From NCBI RefSeq assembly GCF_033473495.1, contig NC_088937.1, positions 3,100,001 to 3,164,000 on the forward strand: DNA of 64,000 nt, given 5' to 3'. The notes below the pieces were generated by a model, which saw only the letters and a program-made list of their open reading frames with translations, made no database searches and was not told the origin of the DNA. Each line of letters begins with the position of its first letter. The first letter of the stretch is position 1. The stretch is from Cercospora beticola (taxonomy: Eukaryota > Ascomycota > Dothideomycetes > Mycosphaerellales > Mycosphaerellaceae). The position numbers and the translations under genes were made by a program. Shown piece after piece: positions 36,136-46,052 of the stretch.

Positions 36136-36495
36136 ATGAAGCTCGTTATCAGCTCTCTTCTGTTGGCGCTGCTGGCCATCTTCGCCGCCGCCGCTGTGGA
36201 ACCGAAGCACCAAGTCATAATAAGCTATCCGAAAGACACCCCTGCTTCGATCATGGAGGATGCGAAGAAAGCCATCATAGAGGCTGGAGGATTCATAACG
36301 CAAGTGTGCCGAAATTTGGACTGTGTTTGCGACCGCTAACTCCCTCGCAGCCACGAATACCATCTTATCACTGCCATCGCCGCAACGGTACCGGCGAAGA
36401 TTCTAGACACTATCCAGGCCGCCGGCGCAGGACACAATGTCCTAATCGAAGAAGACGGCGAAGTCTCTATCAACGCTCATGGAGCTCTAAATTAG
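36136..36495 (+). CDS. Small secreted protease-inhibitor I9-like protein (102 aa)
   Basis: Resembles the I9 propeptide/inhibitor fold, as in yeast Pbi2, which inhibits subtilisin-type proteases. A signal peptide (MKLVISSLLLALLAIFAAAA) suggests secretion or vacuolar entry. Two exons, 36136-36299 and 36351-36495, give 102 aa. The mature part reads HQVIISYPKDTPASIMEDAKK, AGGFITHEYHLI, a VPAKIL helix and VLIEEDGEVSI, which fits the family. The intron is of the rare GC-AG type (GCAAGT donor at 36300, GCTAAC branch). Only this choice gives ITHEY; the neighbouring GT donors either break the frame or insert two residues. Confidence 0.85.
36300..36350 (+). other. GC-AG intron
   Basis: A 51-nt intron with donor GCAAGT, branch GCTAAC and acceptor CTCGCAG. 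It joins ATAAC to CCACGAATAC, giving Ile-Thr-His-Glu-Tyr as expected for the I9 family. Confidence 0.8.
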
Positions 36496-37662
36496 CTTGG
36501 GCGGGATGGTCCAACGCTGTGAACGGCGGGCTCGACATGCTCACCCCGCAGCTACCTAAGACGAAGAAATGTTGGCGCCGCGGGAATCGTGTGGAAATAC
36601 AGTACACATCTTCTTTTGCTTGTGCTCGCGACATAGGCAGTATACACATAACTTTGTGCGGATGATCAACTTCACTGCCTGAGGACGCTTTTGTTGTAAG
36701 GCGCATTCACAGATGCGGCTCCATCGCAATCCAATCATACCCTTGGGCGGCCGTCATTTCGCAACTGACCGCCAGTGCGGAGAACCCAAGGGACTTTCAT
36801 GTACTCAGTACACTATACACCATTGAGGAATACGACGAAAAGCCACGCTGTGAGACAGCAGAGTGCGGGGCAAGGGTCGCTCAAACTTTCGTCTCTCTTT
36901 GCTAGCCGGCGCCATTGCACCAAATGTGGTTAATGGACGAAAGAGGCCGCCGTGCAGTTCTCCTAATGAGGCGCTGCTTACTGCTGCTTCGCCTAGCAAG
37001 GTTCTCCGCTGCATACTCCATCCGGCCAAAGCTTTCACGGTTCGTCTCGCAAGCGGTTTCTCAGACCAGAGATTGGTGCTTCATCATCCAACGTGCTTCC
37101 GCTATCAGCCCTGCTAGGTAATGTGGCTGCCACGCGCAGCATCCAGCTCGACCGCTCGGATACCGATGCATAACCAACCAAATAACTGGGTAGTCATGGT
37201 ATCTGGCTCCTCTCATCGACTGCTCTGGCCATGCATTGACCGGCGCGGCGGACTCAAGATTTCCAAACACTGCCTAGCCCTGAGAAACTGTCCAGCACGA
37301 CCTCGACCTGCAGGTGCGGTGCTTCTCGGGGCTTGCAGGTCGCATTCGCTTCACCCAGCGAGGTCAAAGTGAATACCGAAGTGGCCGCTAGCCTTCTGAT
37401 TGCTGGCTTGCCTGTACCCTTGGCAGCGAAATAGACCTCTCGTGGTCTACCGCTGTCGCCCGAAGAAGCCTTAGCAGGGAAGGGTCCTCGTCGTCCAAAC
37501 TCAAGCAGTATGTATTGCCTTTGGCCCTCGAGGTATTACTACCTTCCTCCGATCTTCTCGAAGTCGCTTACTGTACCTTGTGAGCTCGTTGAGCCGCACT
37601 TCAACCTTTTCAAACACACCGACCCTTGTATCGCTGAAACCCAATTCTGAGAATTCTGCTTC
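36496..37662. other. Intergenic region before the bHLH gene
   Basis: About 1.17 kb without supported coding frames. The right end (37560-37660) is pyrimidine-rich leader-like sequence. Probably promoter of the regulator gene. Confidence 0.55.
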
Positions 37663-38601
37663 ATGACCGCCATTCTCCCCACGACTCTGCCATCAATGTT
37701 GGCGTTCGGGCGAATCGAACAGATGTCTGAAGGCGCGAACGAAGTATGGCGACGCCATTACGCACACGATCAAATGAGTCTCAATCACTGGCATCAGAAC
37801 AGCGGGCTGCCAGTCGGTAGTGTGCACGACCCAGACTTCAGGATGTTCCACGCTGAATCGCGCGACTATGACGACCATCACATCAGTCATGAAGGCGGCC
37901 CTTTGATCTCGCCACCGATGGGTTACGTACCAGAGACCAGCTGGGGGTCAGATATGGAGATGGGAACACCTTCGACTGCTGGATTTCCCACGAGTGAGCC
38001 GCTTGACAATTATCATCCTGTGCGACACGGCACCGTACACCACCCGCTCAACTTACCACCTCGACAAGACAGGACACATTCTTCCGCTCAGAGTCCCCGA
38101 AGCTCTTACGGAGAGCCCGTCGTGATCAAAGAAGAGCGACCGAGCTTAATTCGATCAATCACAGCGCTTGCAGCCTCGGACCTCAAGACCAGAAGATTGA
38201 CCAACGCTTCTGGCACACCCTCCATCAAACGCTCGGGCAGCGAAGACGAGGACGAAGAATACGTACCTACCGAAGAGGCTAAACCTCGGGGCAGAAAACG
38301 CCAACGCATCCCTCACACTGCTGTCGAGCGACGATATCGAGAAAATTTGAATGCACATCTTGATAAACTTCGCCAAACTGTGCCAGCTCTGGCGTCAAAG
38401 CGTGCTGGTGGAGTTGGCAAGCCTGGCGACGGCATTGGAGAAGGTGTCAAACCGAGCAAATGTGAGATTCTGAATGGTGCTATCGAACATATTGGTGCAC
38501 TGGGCAAGGAAAACACAGCATTGAAGACGGAGGTCAAGGCTCTGCGATCGAGGCTTGAAGATTTGGAGCGTTGGTGCAATTCTGGAAGTTTTGCAAAGTG
38601 A
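37663..38601 (+). CDS. bHLH-leucine zipper transcription factor with SREBP-type basic region (312 aa)
   Basis: Sequence-specific DNA-binding regulator. The single exon encodes 312 aa. The N-terminal ~200 residues are disordered. An acidic and basic approach (EDEDEEYVPTEEAKPRGRKR) precedes the basic region HTAVERRYRENLN (~215-228). The Tyr in ERRYR replaces the usual Arg of E-box bHLH proteins and is the hallmark of SREBP-type factors, which also bind sterol response elements. Helix 1 (LDKLRQTVPAL) is followed by a long Gly-rich loop (~22 residues, KRAGGVGKPGDGIGEGVK), helix 2 (KCEILNGAIEHIGAL) and a short zipper (KTEVKALRSRLEDLE). No transmembrane segments are present, so it is not a membrane-tethered SREBP. 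Confidence 0.9.
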   Translation: MTAILPTTLPSMLAFGRIEQMSEGANEVWRRHYAHDQMSLNHWHQNSGLPVGSVHDPDFRMFHAESRDYDDHHISHEGGPLISPPMGYVPETSWGSDMEMGTPSTAGFPTSEPLDNYHPVRHGTVHHPLNLPPRQDRTHSSAQSPRSSYGEPVVIKEERPSLIRSITALAASDLKTRRLTNASGTPSIKRSGSEDEDEEYVPTEEAKPRGRKRQRIPHTAVERRYRENLNAHLDKLRQTVPALASKRAGGVGKPGDGIGEGVKPSKCEILNGAIEHIGALGKENTALKTEVKALRSRLEDLERWCNSGSFAK

Positions 38602-38931
38602 ACGCGATAACCTACGTGAGATGACTTTTATGCTATGGAATGCAATGTATCAAGATCTGTTCGACTGTTCGTGAATGTACGGCAGAGGCAGCAACGAAGG
38701 GAAATCTTGGGAAGGTGATACGTTCTATGAATGGCACGAGGGAGGCGTTTCGATTGGAGTATAGGACGGGTCATTGCAAGGGCACGAACTTCGATGTTTT
38801 ATGGATCAAGATACCCTGAACACAATGCGAACATTGTCATATCGCGTCTACGTAGCAAGTCTACTGCGGTAAGGACTACGTGTGCCTCTCAAGGGACAGA
38901 CCATGGTTGATCGACCACCTCGAGCAAGCAA
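38602..38931. other. Convergent 3' region bHLH / SAE2
   Basis: A 330-bp gap at which two genes converge. No gene is seen. Confidence 0.55.
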
Positions 38932-41037
38932 CTATTCGTCTCTGAAGATGTACTGACCACCCGGTCTCATGGCCTCACGGTATCGAGCCTCGACCTCTCG
39001 CCTCTCAGCTTCCTGCGCTTTCTGCCGATCTTCAAGATCCTCCTGCGTGGTCGGAAAATCTGTTCTCCAGAATCCAGGTGGTGTGCTTTGACGCTCAAAT
39101 GCCTGTCGATGTTTCCCATGTTCCCTCGCGAACACATGCGCATAAGCCTGCAGAACTGTCTCCTTCTGCTTTGTCGTTCCATACTTGCTCATGATCTGCC
39201 TGTACTGAGGGCCTAGGTATTCAGTGAGAACCTGAGCATCGCTCTTGCCGGTGAGTTTCTGCCCGCCCATAGCCATTACTTTCTGCATTGCGCCGCCACA
39301 ACAGTCGGGTTTGGTGCAGACGTGCAAGTTCCTACGCTCATCGCGCCCTCGAAGCGTGTCGGCAAAAGCCATGTCGGTTCCAAGGTATTTGGGGTTGACC
39401 TTGAAGTCTTCACGTCTCAGAGTCCTCACGTCTCGCAGACGCAGTGGCTCCTCCTCTGGCTGTAGAGAACGAGGAGGCGGCTCGATTCCACGAGGTAGCA
39501 GTCGCTTCGAAGGTGATTTGCTTGGAGACTTGGCTTTGAGCCCAGAGAGGGGCGTTGGAGGCTGTGCTGGAGTTCGGACTTGCGAATGACGCGCGGACCT
39601 CCTCACGCTTCGAGATGAGGCGGGTGTGGTGTCCGAGGGGAGTCCCATAAGCAGGCCAGCGAGCTTATCATCCTGGTGCTTGGGCGGTGCTCCAGTATCT
39701 TTGGCAGCCGCGTTGACCTGACTAGAGTCATCGCCGTCCTCCGACAGGATGTCAACCTTCCCTCTGAGCCCACTGGCTTTTGACTTGCGCTTAGTATTCC
39801 TTATGCCACCGTTTGATCGAGGCACATTGACACTGATCGGCCTTAAGGCTTGTTTGTTGAATGTACTCGACTCTTCCCTCGCGGCGACTTTTGAAGGTGT
39901 TTCTGATGGGTCTGTCGTCGTGGGTACCAATGCTGCTGCCCTCACGAGAGTGTCAAGATTGCCTTCCGAGCGAGAGGACATGCTCCTGGATAGTTGCGGC
40001 GCAGGCCTTGAGTGTTCTACCGAACGAGCACGGTCTTGAATGCTCTCGACGCCTCGCGGCTGCTGATCAGTGACCTTTGGCACTTCTATACGATCAAGGT
40101 CAGAGTACATCAGCTGCAGCGGCGCGATCCTGGGCGATCTTGCATCTCCAGGGAGGGGTGGGTCAGATGAGAGCAGAACAGCACCATCTGGCGATCTCGG
40201 CTCCAGCTTTATTCGACGGGCAGGCGATCGCTTCATAGCTCGAGGTCCCGCCTTCCGCTTGAGACAGCGTTCCGACACTAACTCGGGTTCATCGTCGCTG
40301 CTATTCGGAATCTCATCAATAGTGCGTGCTGGAGGCTGTGTCTCCTCGACGGTGGTCTGGCTGGAGGTGGCACGCGTGTGCGGTTCGCAGGTCTGGATTG
40401 GCTCGTCGACATCTGCCCTTGCAGGACTCTTCGAGGGTGCTGCACTCGAACGCGCACTGGGCAACGCGGACGATCTTTGTTCTAGATCATGAGTTCTCTC
40501 GAGTACACGTTCTTGGTGCGGCATCAGATCCGCAGCGCGCGCGTGGTTACCATCGACGGGCTGACACTCGGCCGGAGCGGAGTCTCTTTGAACATTTTCG
40601 GCATTCTTTGATTGTGGTATCCGGCCTTCCTTCGTTTGCTTGTCAATATACTGCTTCCACAAGAGTACCTTGTTCTTATAGTCCTTGCATTTAGCATCGA
40701 GTGCATTGATTCTGGGCTCACATGCTCGGTGTAGAGCCTCGAGATTTTGATGCCTCGATTGCAGTTCCCTATGCGCGCGACGGAGGGTCTCTAAGTCGAC
40801 ATCTTCAAATACCTCGCGTGGGCCAGAACTCGCTTCAGGCGATGCGGGACCAGATGGGCGTCCGGTGGCGTTTGTTGCGTTTCTGCTTTGGACGTTCTGC
40901 TTCAGCGCAGCATCAAGTCTTGCACGCAAGGCGGCATTCTCCTCTTGCAGCTCCTCGATCTGATAGTCCTTTCTCCCTATGATGGCATACAATTTCGCCT
41001 CTCGCTGACCCGCTCCATTTCCCAGACTAGAGTCCAT
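38932..41037 (-). CDS. SAE2: DNA end-resection factor Sae2/CtIP
   Basis: Activator of the Mre11-Rad50-Xrs2 nuclease that opens protein-blocked double-strand breaks for recombination. The single exon gives 701 aa from MDSSLGNGAGQ; the frame is open 29 codons further, to another ATG at 41124, so the start is uncertain. An N-terminal coiled coil (DYQIEELQEENAALRARLDA, then HRELQSRHQNLEALHRA) fits the tetramerisation region. The middle is disordered, with many SP/TP sites suited to CDK control. The C-terminal CtIP domain (~532-690) shows LRREDFKVNPKYLGTDMAF, HVCTKPDCCG, and PPGFWRTDFPTTQE, the last being the most conserved Sae2/CtIP block. Divergent from the F-box gene. Confidence 0.93.
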   Translation of the reverse strand: MDSSLGNGAGQREAKLYAIIGRKDYQIEELQEENAALRARLDAALKQNVQSRNATNATGRPSGPASPEASSGPREVFEDVDLETLRRAHRELQSRHQNLEALHRACEPRINALDAKCKDYKNKVLLWKQYIDKQTKEGRIPQSKNAENVQRDSAPAECQPVDGNHARAADLMPHQERVLERTHDLEQRSSALPSARSSAAPSKSPARADVDEPIQTCEPHTRATSSQTTVEETQPPARTIDEIPNSSDDEPELVSERCLKRKAGPRAMKRSPARRIKLEPRSPDGAVLLSSDPPLPGDARSPRIAPLQLMYSDLDRIEVPKVTDQQPRGVESIQDRARSVEHSRPAPQLSRSMSSRSEGNLDTLVRAAALVPTTTDPSETPSKVAAREESSTFNKQALRPISVNVPRSNGGIRNTKRKSKASGLRGKVDILSEDGDDSSQVNAAAKDTGAPPKHQDDKLAGLLMGLPSDTTPASSRSVRRSARHSQVRTPAQPPTPLSGLKAKSPSKSPSKRLLPRGIEPPPRSLQPEEEPLRLRDVRTLRREDFKVNPKYLGTDMAFADTLRGRDERRNLHVCTKPDCCGGAMQKVMAMGGQKLTGKSDAQVLTEYLGPQYRQIMSKYGTTKQKETVLQAYAHVFAREHGKHRQAFERQSTPPGFWRTDFPTTQEDLEDRQKAQEAERREVEARYREAMRPGGQYIFRDE

Positions 41038-41345
41038 TGCCAGTACAGATTCCGTGTAGCAGAACTTCGCACTATTCAATCTCGAAGCCCCGACATGTCG
41101 CGCTCGGTGCCCAGGACAATCCAACGGTGCTGACTGATAGACGATGCGGCACTGAACTTAGTGATGGAGGTCGAAGTTGGTGCGGTGGCACGGGTAGTAG
41201 CTTCGGATGACGCGCTGCCTGAGACGCGCCTGGAAACGGGACGGAACACGTGAATCCCTGCCGAATTACGCCACTCCATCTATGCCAAGACATGGGGCAA
41301 GATCGCCGCAACCATCGATATCACCTTCGTTTGAACCACTTCTTC
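41038..41345. other. Divergent promoter SAE2 / F-box gene
   Basis: A 308-bp head-to-head gap. Both neighbouring frames extend into it from upstream, so one or both starts may lie further in. No separate gene is seen. Confidence 0.5.
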
Positions 41346-43094
41346 ATGGCGAAACGGGCGCGGGAGGAGGAGCCAAAGCTGCAACAGCAAGCTTGCAAAA
41401 GACAACGGTCGTCTACCACAGACCGCTTGTCATCCCTCAGTGATGAGCTGCTCTTGAAAGTGCTCTCATTCCTTCCCGTGCCCCATCTTGCAACATGTCA
41501 AAGGTGAGCGCCCTGATGCAGATACAATCGTCGTCGCGACAATGTATATTGACCATTCAGACTATCTCGCAAGTATCAAAAGTTAGCTGGCGACGGACAG
41601 CTATGGAAGTCGCACTATTACAATCGATTCGTCCGGCCACGAGCGAGCAAGTTGCCAGGACTGAAAGAGCTTGGGATAGTTGACGATAGCCTACACTTCG
41701 CTTCCAAGGCATCGCGATGGCTCGATGATGACCATCTCGTGAAACGTGGTGGTGCGACAGACTGGAGGAGACAGTACAAGCTGCGCCATAACTGGGCCAA
41801 GGGCAGTTGCGCTGTCAACGAGATTGCTATAGCGGAGCGACCATCTGTTCCTCCCATACTGGTGCAAATGGCCGAGGGAGTGATCTACATGGTGGACAAA
41901 GACGATGGGCTGCGAGCATGGGCTAGTGTTGGCCTCGGCAGTGAAGGCTTTGCACAGATGCGACTTCGCGCTCCGAGTCCACCTACATCCCTTGCTGTTC
42001 AACAGGATGGCGCAATTAAGGATACCACCCGCCTCGCAATAGGCTTTGAAGACGGATCCTTCGGCATATATGCATTCCATCACTCCACACGACGGTTCAG
42101 CTCGCTTTACACGCATGAGACTTCTTCGGCCGGGGTCATCACAGCAACGGCAATGTCCTGGCCGTACGTGGTCACCATGACCGCGACGCAACTTCTGTCG
42201 CTTTATCGCTTTCGCGGACAACGAGTCGATCAGTCATCTGCTGTGTCACCTGAAACGGAAGAAAAGCACAACAGAGTACCAAGGCCCCCCATTCTATTAC
42301 ATTCTTTACGGTCGCAGTCAGTGTGGCCGCCACTGTCAATCCAACTCAGACAGCAGTCAACAGCAGTGACTATATGCGTGGCATACGCGCTGCCGACTTA
42401 TCTCTCAGGCTGGACGGTCGGTCTGCAGGAAGTCAACGTGAGCAAAAAGGGAGGCCTCCTTAGTTCGCGTGTTGCCTCGGCCATCGATCAACACTACCGC
42501 CCACTGGCCTTTTCCAGTCGGCCCATGCTCTCTCATCTGGGTCTGTCAAGTTCTGGAACTACAGCCGCGTCAAATGCCGCAGAGCTGAGGCACATACACT
42601 CCAAGCCGCTCACACTTTCGTACTCTCATCCCTATCTCTTGGTGTCACATCCGGACAACACTTTGACGCTCTACGTTGTAACGTCTACGGCAGAATCGCT
42701 CTCAATCAGTGCAGGTTCTAGACTATGGGGCCACACCTCCGCTGTATCTGGAGTTCATGTGGCATCTCGCGGCAAGGCAGTCTCAATCAGCAGGCGGGGC
42801 GATGAAATACGTCTTTGGGAGCTCGAAGGAGGCTTCACTTCGTCCACGGCTCGTAAACGACTCGCAAATGGTAACCTGAGCGTCAAAGTAAGCGCAGGAC
42901 CTAGCGCTTCACGTCATGTGAGAGCGCACGACAACGTCCGGCCTGTCAGTGGCACAAGTGACTGTGGAGATGGGTCAGAAGAAGCCGACGAAGTTGCCAT
43001 GTCTCGCGGTTGGATAGGCTTTGACGAAGAGAGCGTGGTAGTCTTGAAAGAATACAGCCAAGGACAGGCACTCGTGGTCTATGATTTCACGTAA
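41346..43094 (+). CDS. F-box protein with a WD-repeat-like C-terminal half (563 aa)
   Basis: Probable substrate receptor of an SCF ubiquitin ligase. Two exons, 41346-41503 and 41561-43094, give 563 aa. Splicing a 57-nt intron completes the F-box (~26-70): DRLSSLSDELLLKVLSFLPV, then RLSRKYQKLAGDGQLWKSHYY, which would bind Skp1. The remainder looks like a degenerate beta-propeller. The clearest blade is WGHTSAVSGVHVASRGKAVS followed by DEIRLWEL (~440-475). Earlier blades are divergent (VDKDDGLRAWASVG, LAIGFEDGSFGIYAF). The named orthologue is not certain and the substrate is unknown. The start is the ATG of MAKRAREEEPKL. Confidence 0.88.
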
Positions 43095-43630
43095 TATGCA
43101 GTATACAGAATAGAATTGATGTGAGATGACAACACCCTTCGCAGAACGACAGGAGTGGTGACTCTTGTGCTTGCAGATGCTAGTAGGTAGCATTCCTGCC
43201 AGCTTCTGGACTGGAACTGAGGACGTGCCCCATTGTAGATCGCCACGCGATCGGCAGCCACGGGCCGAAACCTTCGGCTGATCAGAAATGCACCAGTTTC
43301 AGAGTAACGAGCTCATGCGAGCTTCAAGTAATCTTTGTACGCAGGCAGACTAACCTCCGGAAGCCGTGAAGTTGCGGCCAGCTGTAGCCTCGCAACAGTG
43401 GATTCGAAGTGATCATCAATGCAGCATTTGCCTCAGCCGCGTACCGCTTCTCGTCTCGCTTGCTGAATGTGGGCCAGTGCACCAAAAACTTGAACCCTCG
43501 CTCTGAATTTGACCTGTGACCTTTCTTCCAACTCACAACCACCTTCAGTCCATCGACATCCTTCGACAGACGTCAACGAGGCACTTCTTCGCAAGTACTG
43601 CACAACAATCACAACAGAAGCACATCCAAC
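43095..43630. other. Intergenic region before GIS2
   Basis: A 536-bp gap with no supported gene. The last 90 bp is A/C-rich leader-like. Confidence 0.55.
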
Positions 43631-44611
43631 ATGAACTCATTCGGAGCTGCACCAGGCGGAGGCCGCGCGTGCTACAACTGTAGGTGCACCACCATTTTCC
43701 GGCCATTGGACACGGTCGCAATCCACCAAGCGACCGCCATCGTTTGGCTGCATCATTCTCGCGCTCCTGACCTACTCCTTCGCGCGTTCGAATCATTTCC
43801 ACCCAAACACTTTCGTCGCCTTCGAACGCCAAGGCTCGAAATTTGGTGCTGACTTTTTGCACAGGCGGCGATGCGTCTCACCAGGCCCGCGAGTGCCCAA
43901 ACAAGGGCAACCCAGTATGTCAAACGATCCCATCTCCTGCGGATGACTTTATTGACAAAGCTCTAGACCTGCTACAACTGCGGCGGTCAAGGCCACCTTT
44001 CGCGCGACTGCACTGAGCCTGCTAAGGACAAGGTGTGTGACATCGACCAGGTCTTGAACATCTTGCTGACATATCCAAGGCCTGCTACTCGTGCGGCGAG
44101 ACTGGACACATGAGCCGCGAATGCCCAAACGCTGCCCCTCGCCAGGGAGGCTTCGGTGGAGGCGACCAGGAGTGCTACAAGGTAGGCTCTCACATAAAAT
44201 TCCATGTCCGGCAGCGATGAGCTAATTTCCTTATAGTGCGGCAAGGTCGGTCACATTGCTCGTAACTGCACCGAGGGTGGATTCGGTGGCGGCAATGGGT
44301 ACGGTGGCGGCTACGGCGGCGGCCGTGGAGGCTTCGGCGGTGGCCGTGGAGGTTTCGGTGGCGGACAGGGTGGCCAGACCTGCTACACCTGCGGCGGCTA
44401 CGGCCACTTGAGCAGAGACTGCGTCCAAGGCCAGAAGTGCTACAACTGTAAGTGATGTGGTGATTCACCAGCAGCACTACATCAGCTAATTCTTGCAGGC
44501 GGCGAAGTCGGTCACCTTTCGCGTGACTGCCCATCCGAGCAGTCTGGTGGCGAGCGTACCTGCTACCGCTGCAAGCAGCCAGGCCACGTCCAGTCTGCCT
44601 GCCCCAACTAA
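43631..44611 (+). CDS. GIS2: CCHC zinc-knuckle nucleic-acid-binding protein (Gis2/CNBP type)
   Basis: Single-stranded nucleic-acid-binding protein linked to mRNA translation and RNA granules in yeast (Gis2) and animals (CNBP). Six exons, 43631-43679, 43865-43914, 43967-44032, 44080-44181, 44237-44447 and 44499-44611, give 196 aa. Seven CX2CX4HX4C knuckles are present: [84 protein letters not shown] and [15 protein letters not shown] Gly/Arg/Phe-rich RGG stretch (~107-135) separates knuckles 4 and 5. Five of the knuckles carry an intron at or within their first four residues. The first intron is 185 nt; the others are 47-55 nt. Confidence 0.97.
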
Positions 44612-46052
44612 GCGATTCAACGAGTTTGTGGCCCGGAGCAACCTGTCTTGCATGACATACCTTAACGAACCCACGGCCTTCCTGGATTGACGACCTTGAC
44701 CGGCGATCAGATGAGTGAAATCGATGCATCAGCCAGAGCAGGCTGGGGATACGAAATGGTGTTAGGCGGGTCAAAAGGTCAATCGGATGGCGTTTTAACG
44801 AGAATTCATGAGCAAGCCGTATGCACTTATGATCTTGCACACGGCTTGTTCGCTGCAAGGGCATGCCGCGAGGTAACTTGGCATATGAAGCGGTGATGAG
44901 CTGCAGAGTTTCGGTCAGCAAGCTAGCCAAGTCAAAGAGAATAGTCGTCGAATGCGAAAGAGAAACGACGCCACTCGAAGAACTTGAATGTCAATTCCAT
45001 CAAGGTGTTGCAAATATGTCAAGACTATTGCGTATATCTCCCGGCAATGGGTCGGTAGCCGATCACGCAGCTCCCGCGAACGACGTTTCTGGAACTTTTG
45101 TTTTGTGCCAAGCCTCGTTCCTTCAACTTCCAACCTTCAACCTCACGGTAGCGGACCAACGCGACTGACTACGTTCACGGTCATTTGCACATGATACTCT
45201 CCAAGACTCAGCTGAGAGAAATGATTCCAGGCACATGTGCGCGGCTGGCAGCGTGACAATCCTCAGTTGAGCCTGTTTACGTGGCAAGTTTGCAGCGAAC
45301 AGCCGCTCCTGGACTATGGCTGCGTACCGTCATGATCACTGCCAAACAGCTCGCCAGCATCGAAATGATGATATACCGACTCAGATGCACGCTTGTTGAC
45401 TCCTCCTTGGACCGGGTTCGCCCGTGCTGCTCACCTGCTTTTTTGTCCGATGGCCAGAGCCAAATGAGAAGTTGACGAAAAGCTGGAGCTCTAGCATGTT
45501 TGTTCATATCGGAATATTCAATCTGCGCTGCACGAGTCCATTCATTAGGATGAAATGTACAATACCACAGGAAGCACTCATTACTCAAATATTTTGCTGG
45601 AGCTAAGACCGACATGCTGGATTAGGCCGATCTTCTTGATGAATTTCACGTGCATGTGCCGCTCAATTTCACATGCTGCACACACATGCACGAGGTGCTG
45701 CTCAGAAGCACGGGGACCACTGGACCTGCAGAAACGCTTCACTTGACACAAGTTCTGACCACAATAGGCGCCTTTCCGCTGTTTGTTCGGCTTCGAGTTC
45801 CTGTCACCACATTTTCGCCGCACCATTTTGACACGAAGTCAACAACATCGACTAAACCTCAAGGGCTTTTGATCGACTATCAAGCTTCTGCGTCAATACA
45901 TCATGTCTCGTGGCGTCAAGCGAGACAACGCTCAATTTGAGCAACAACATACGAAAGATGGCGACCGCGGCGAAGACGGCGAGTACCACTCGACATATCA
46001 ACCGAACAAGTCCCATCAATAGCCGCCTGCAGAAGACCAAGTCACTTTGCTA
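44612..46052. other. Intergenic region before the large GTPase
   Basis: About 1.4 kb without a convincing gene. A small upstream coding exon for the GTPase is possible at the right end. ATG at 45957 can run to a donor at 45982 or 46009 and splice in phase to 46066, but both donors (GTACCA, GTCCCA) are weak. Confidence 0.5.

Noticed and set aside
43770..43800. GTTCGAATC, resembling a tRNA T-arm
   Set aside because: No matching acceptor stem, A box or anticodon arm is present upstream; it lies in the first GIS2 intron.
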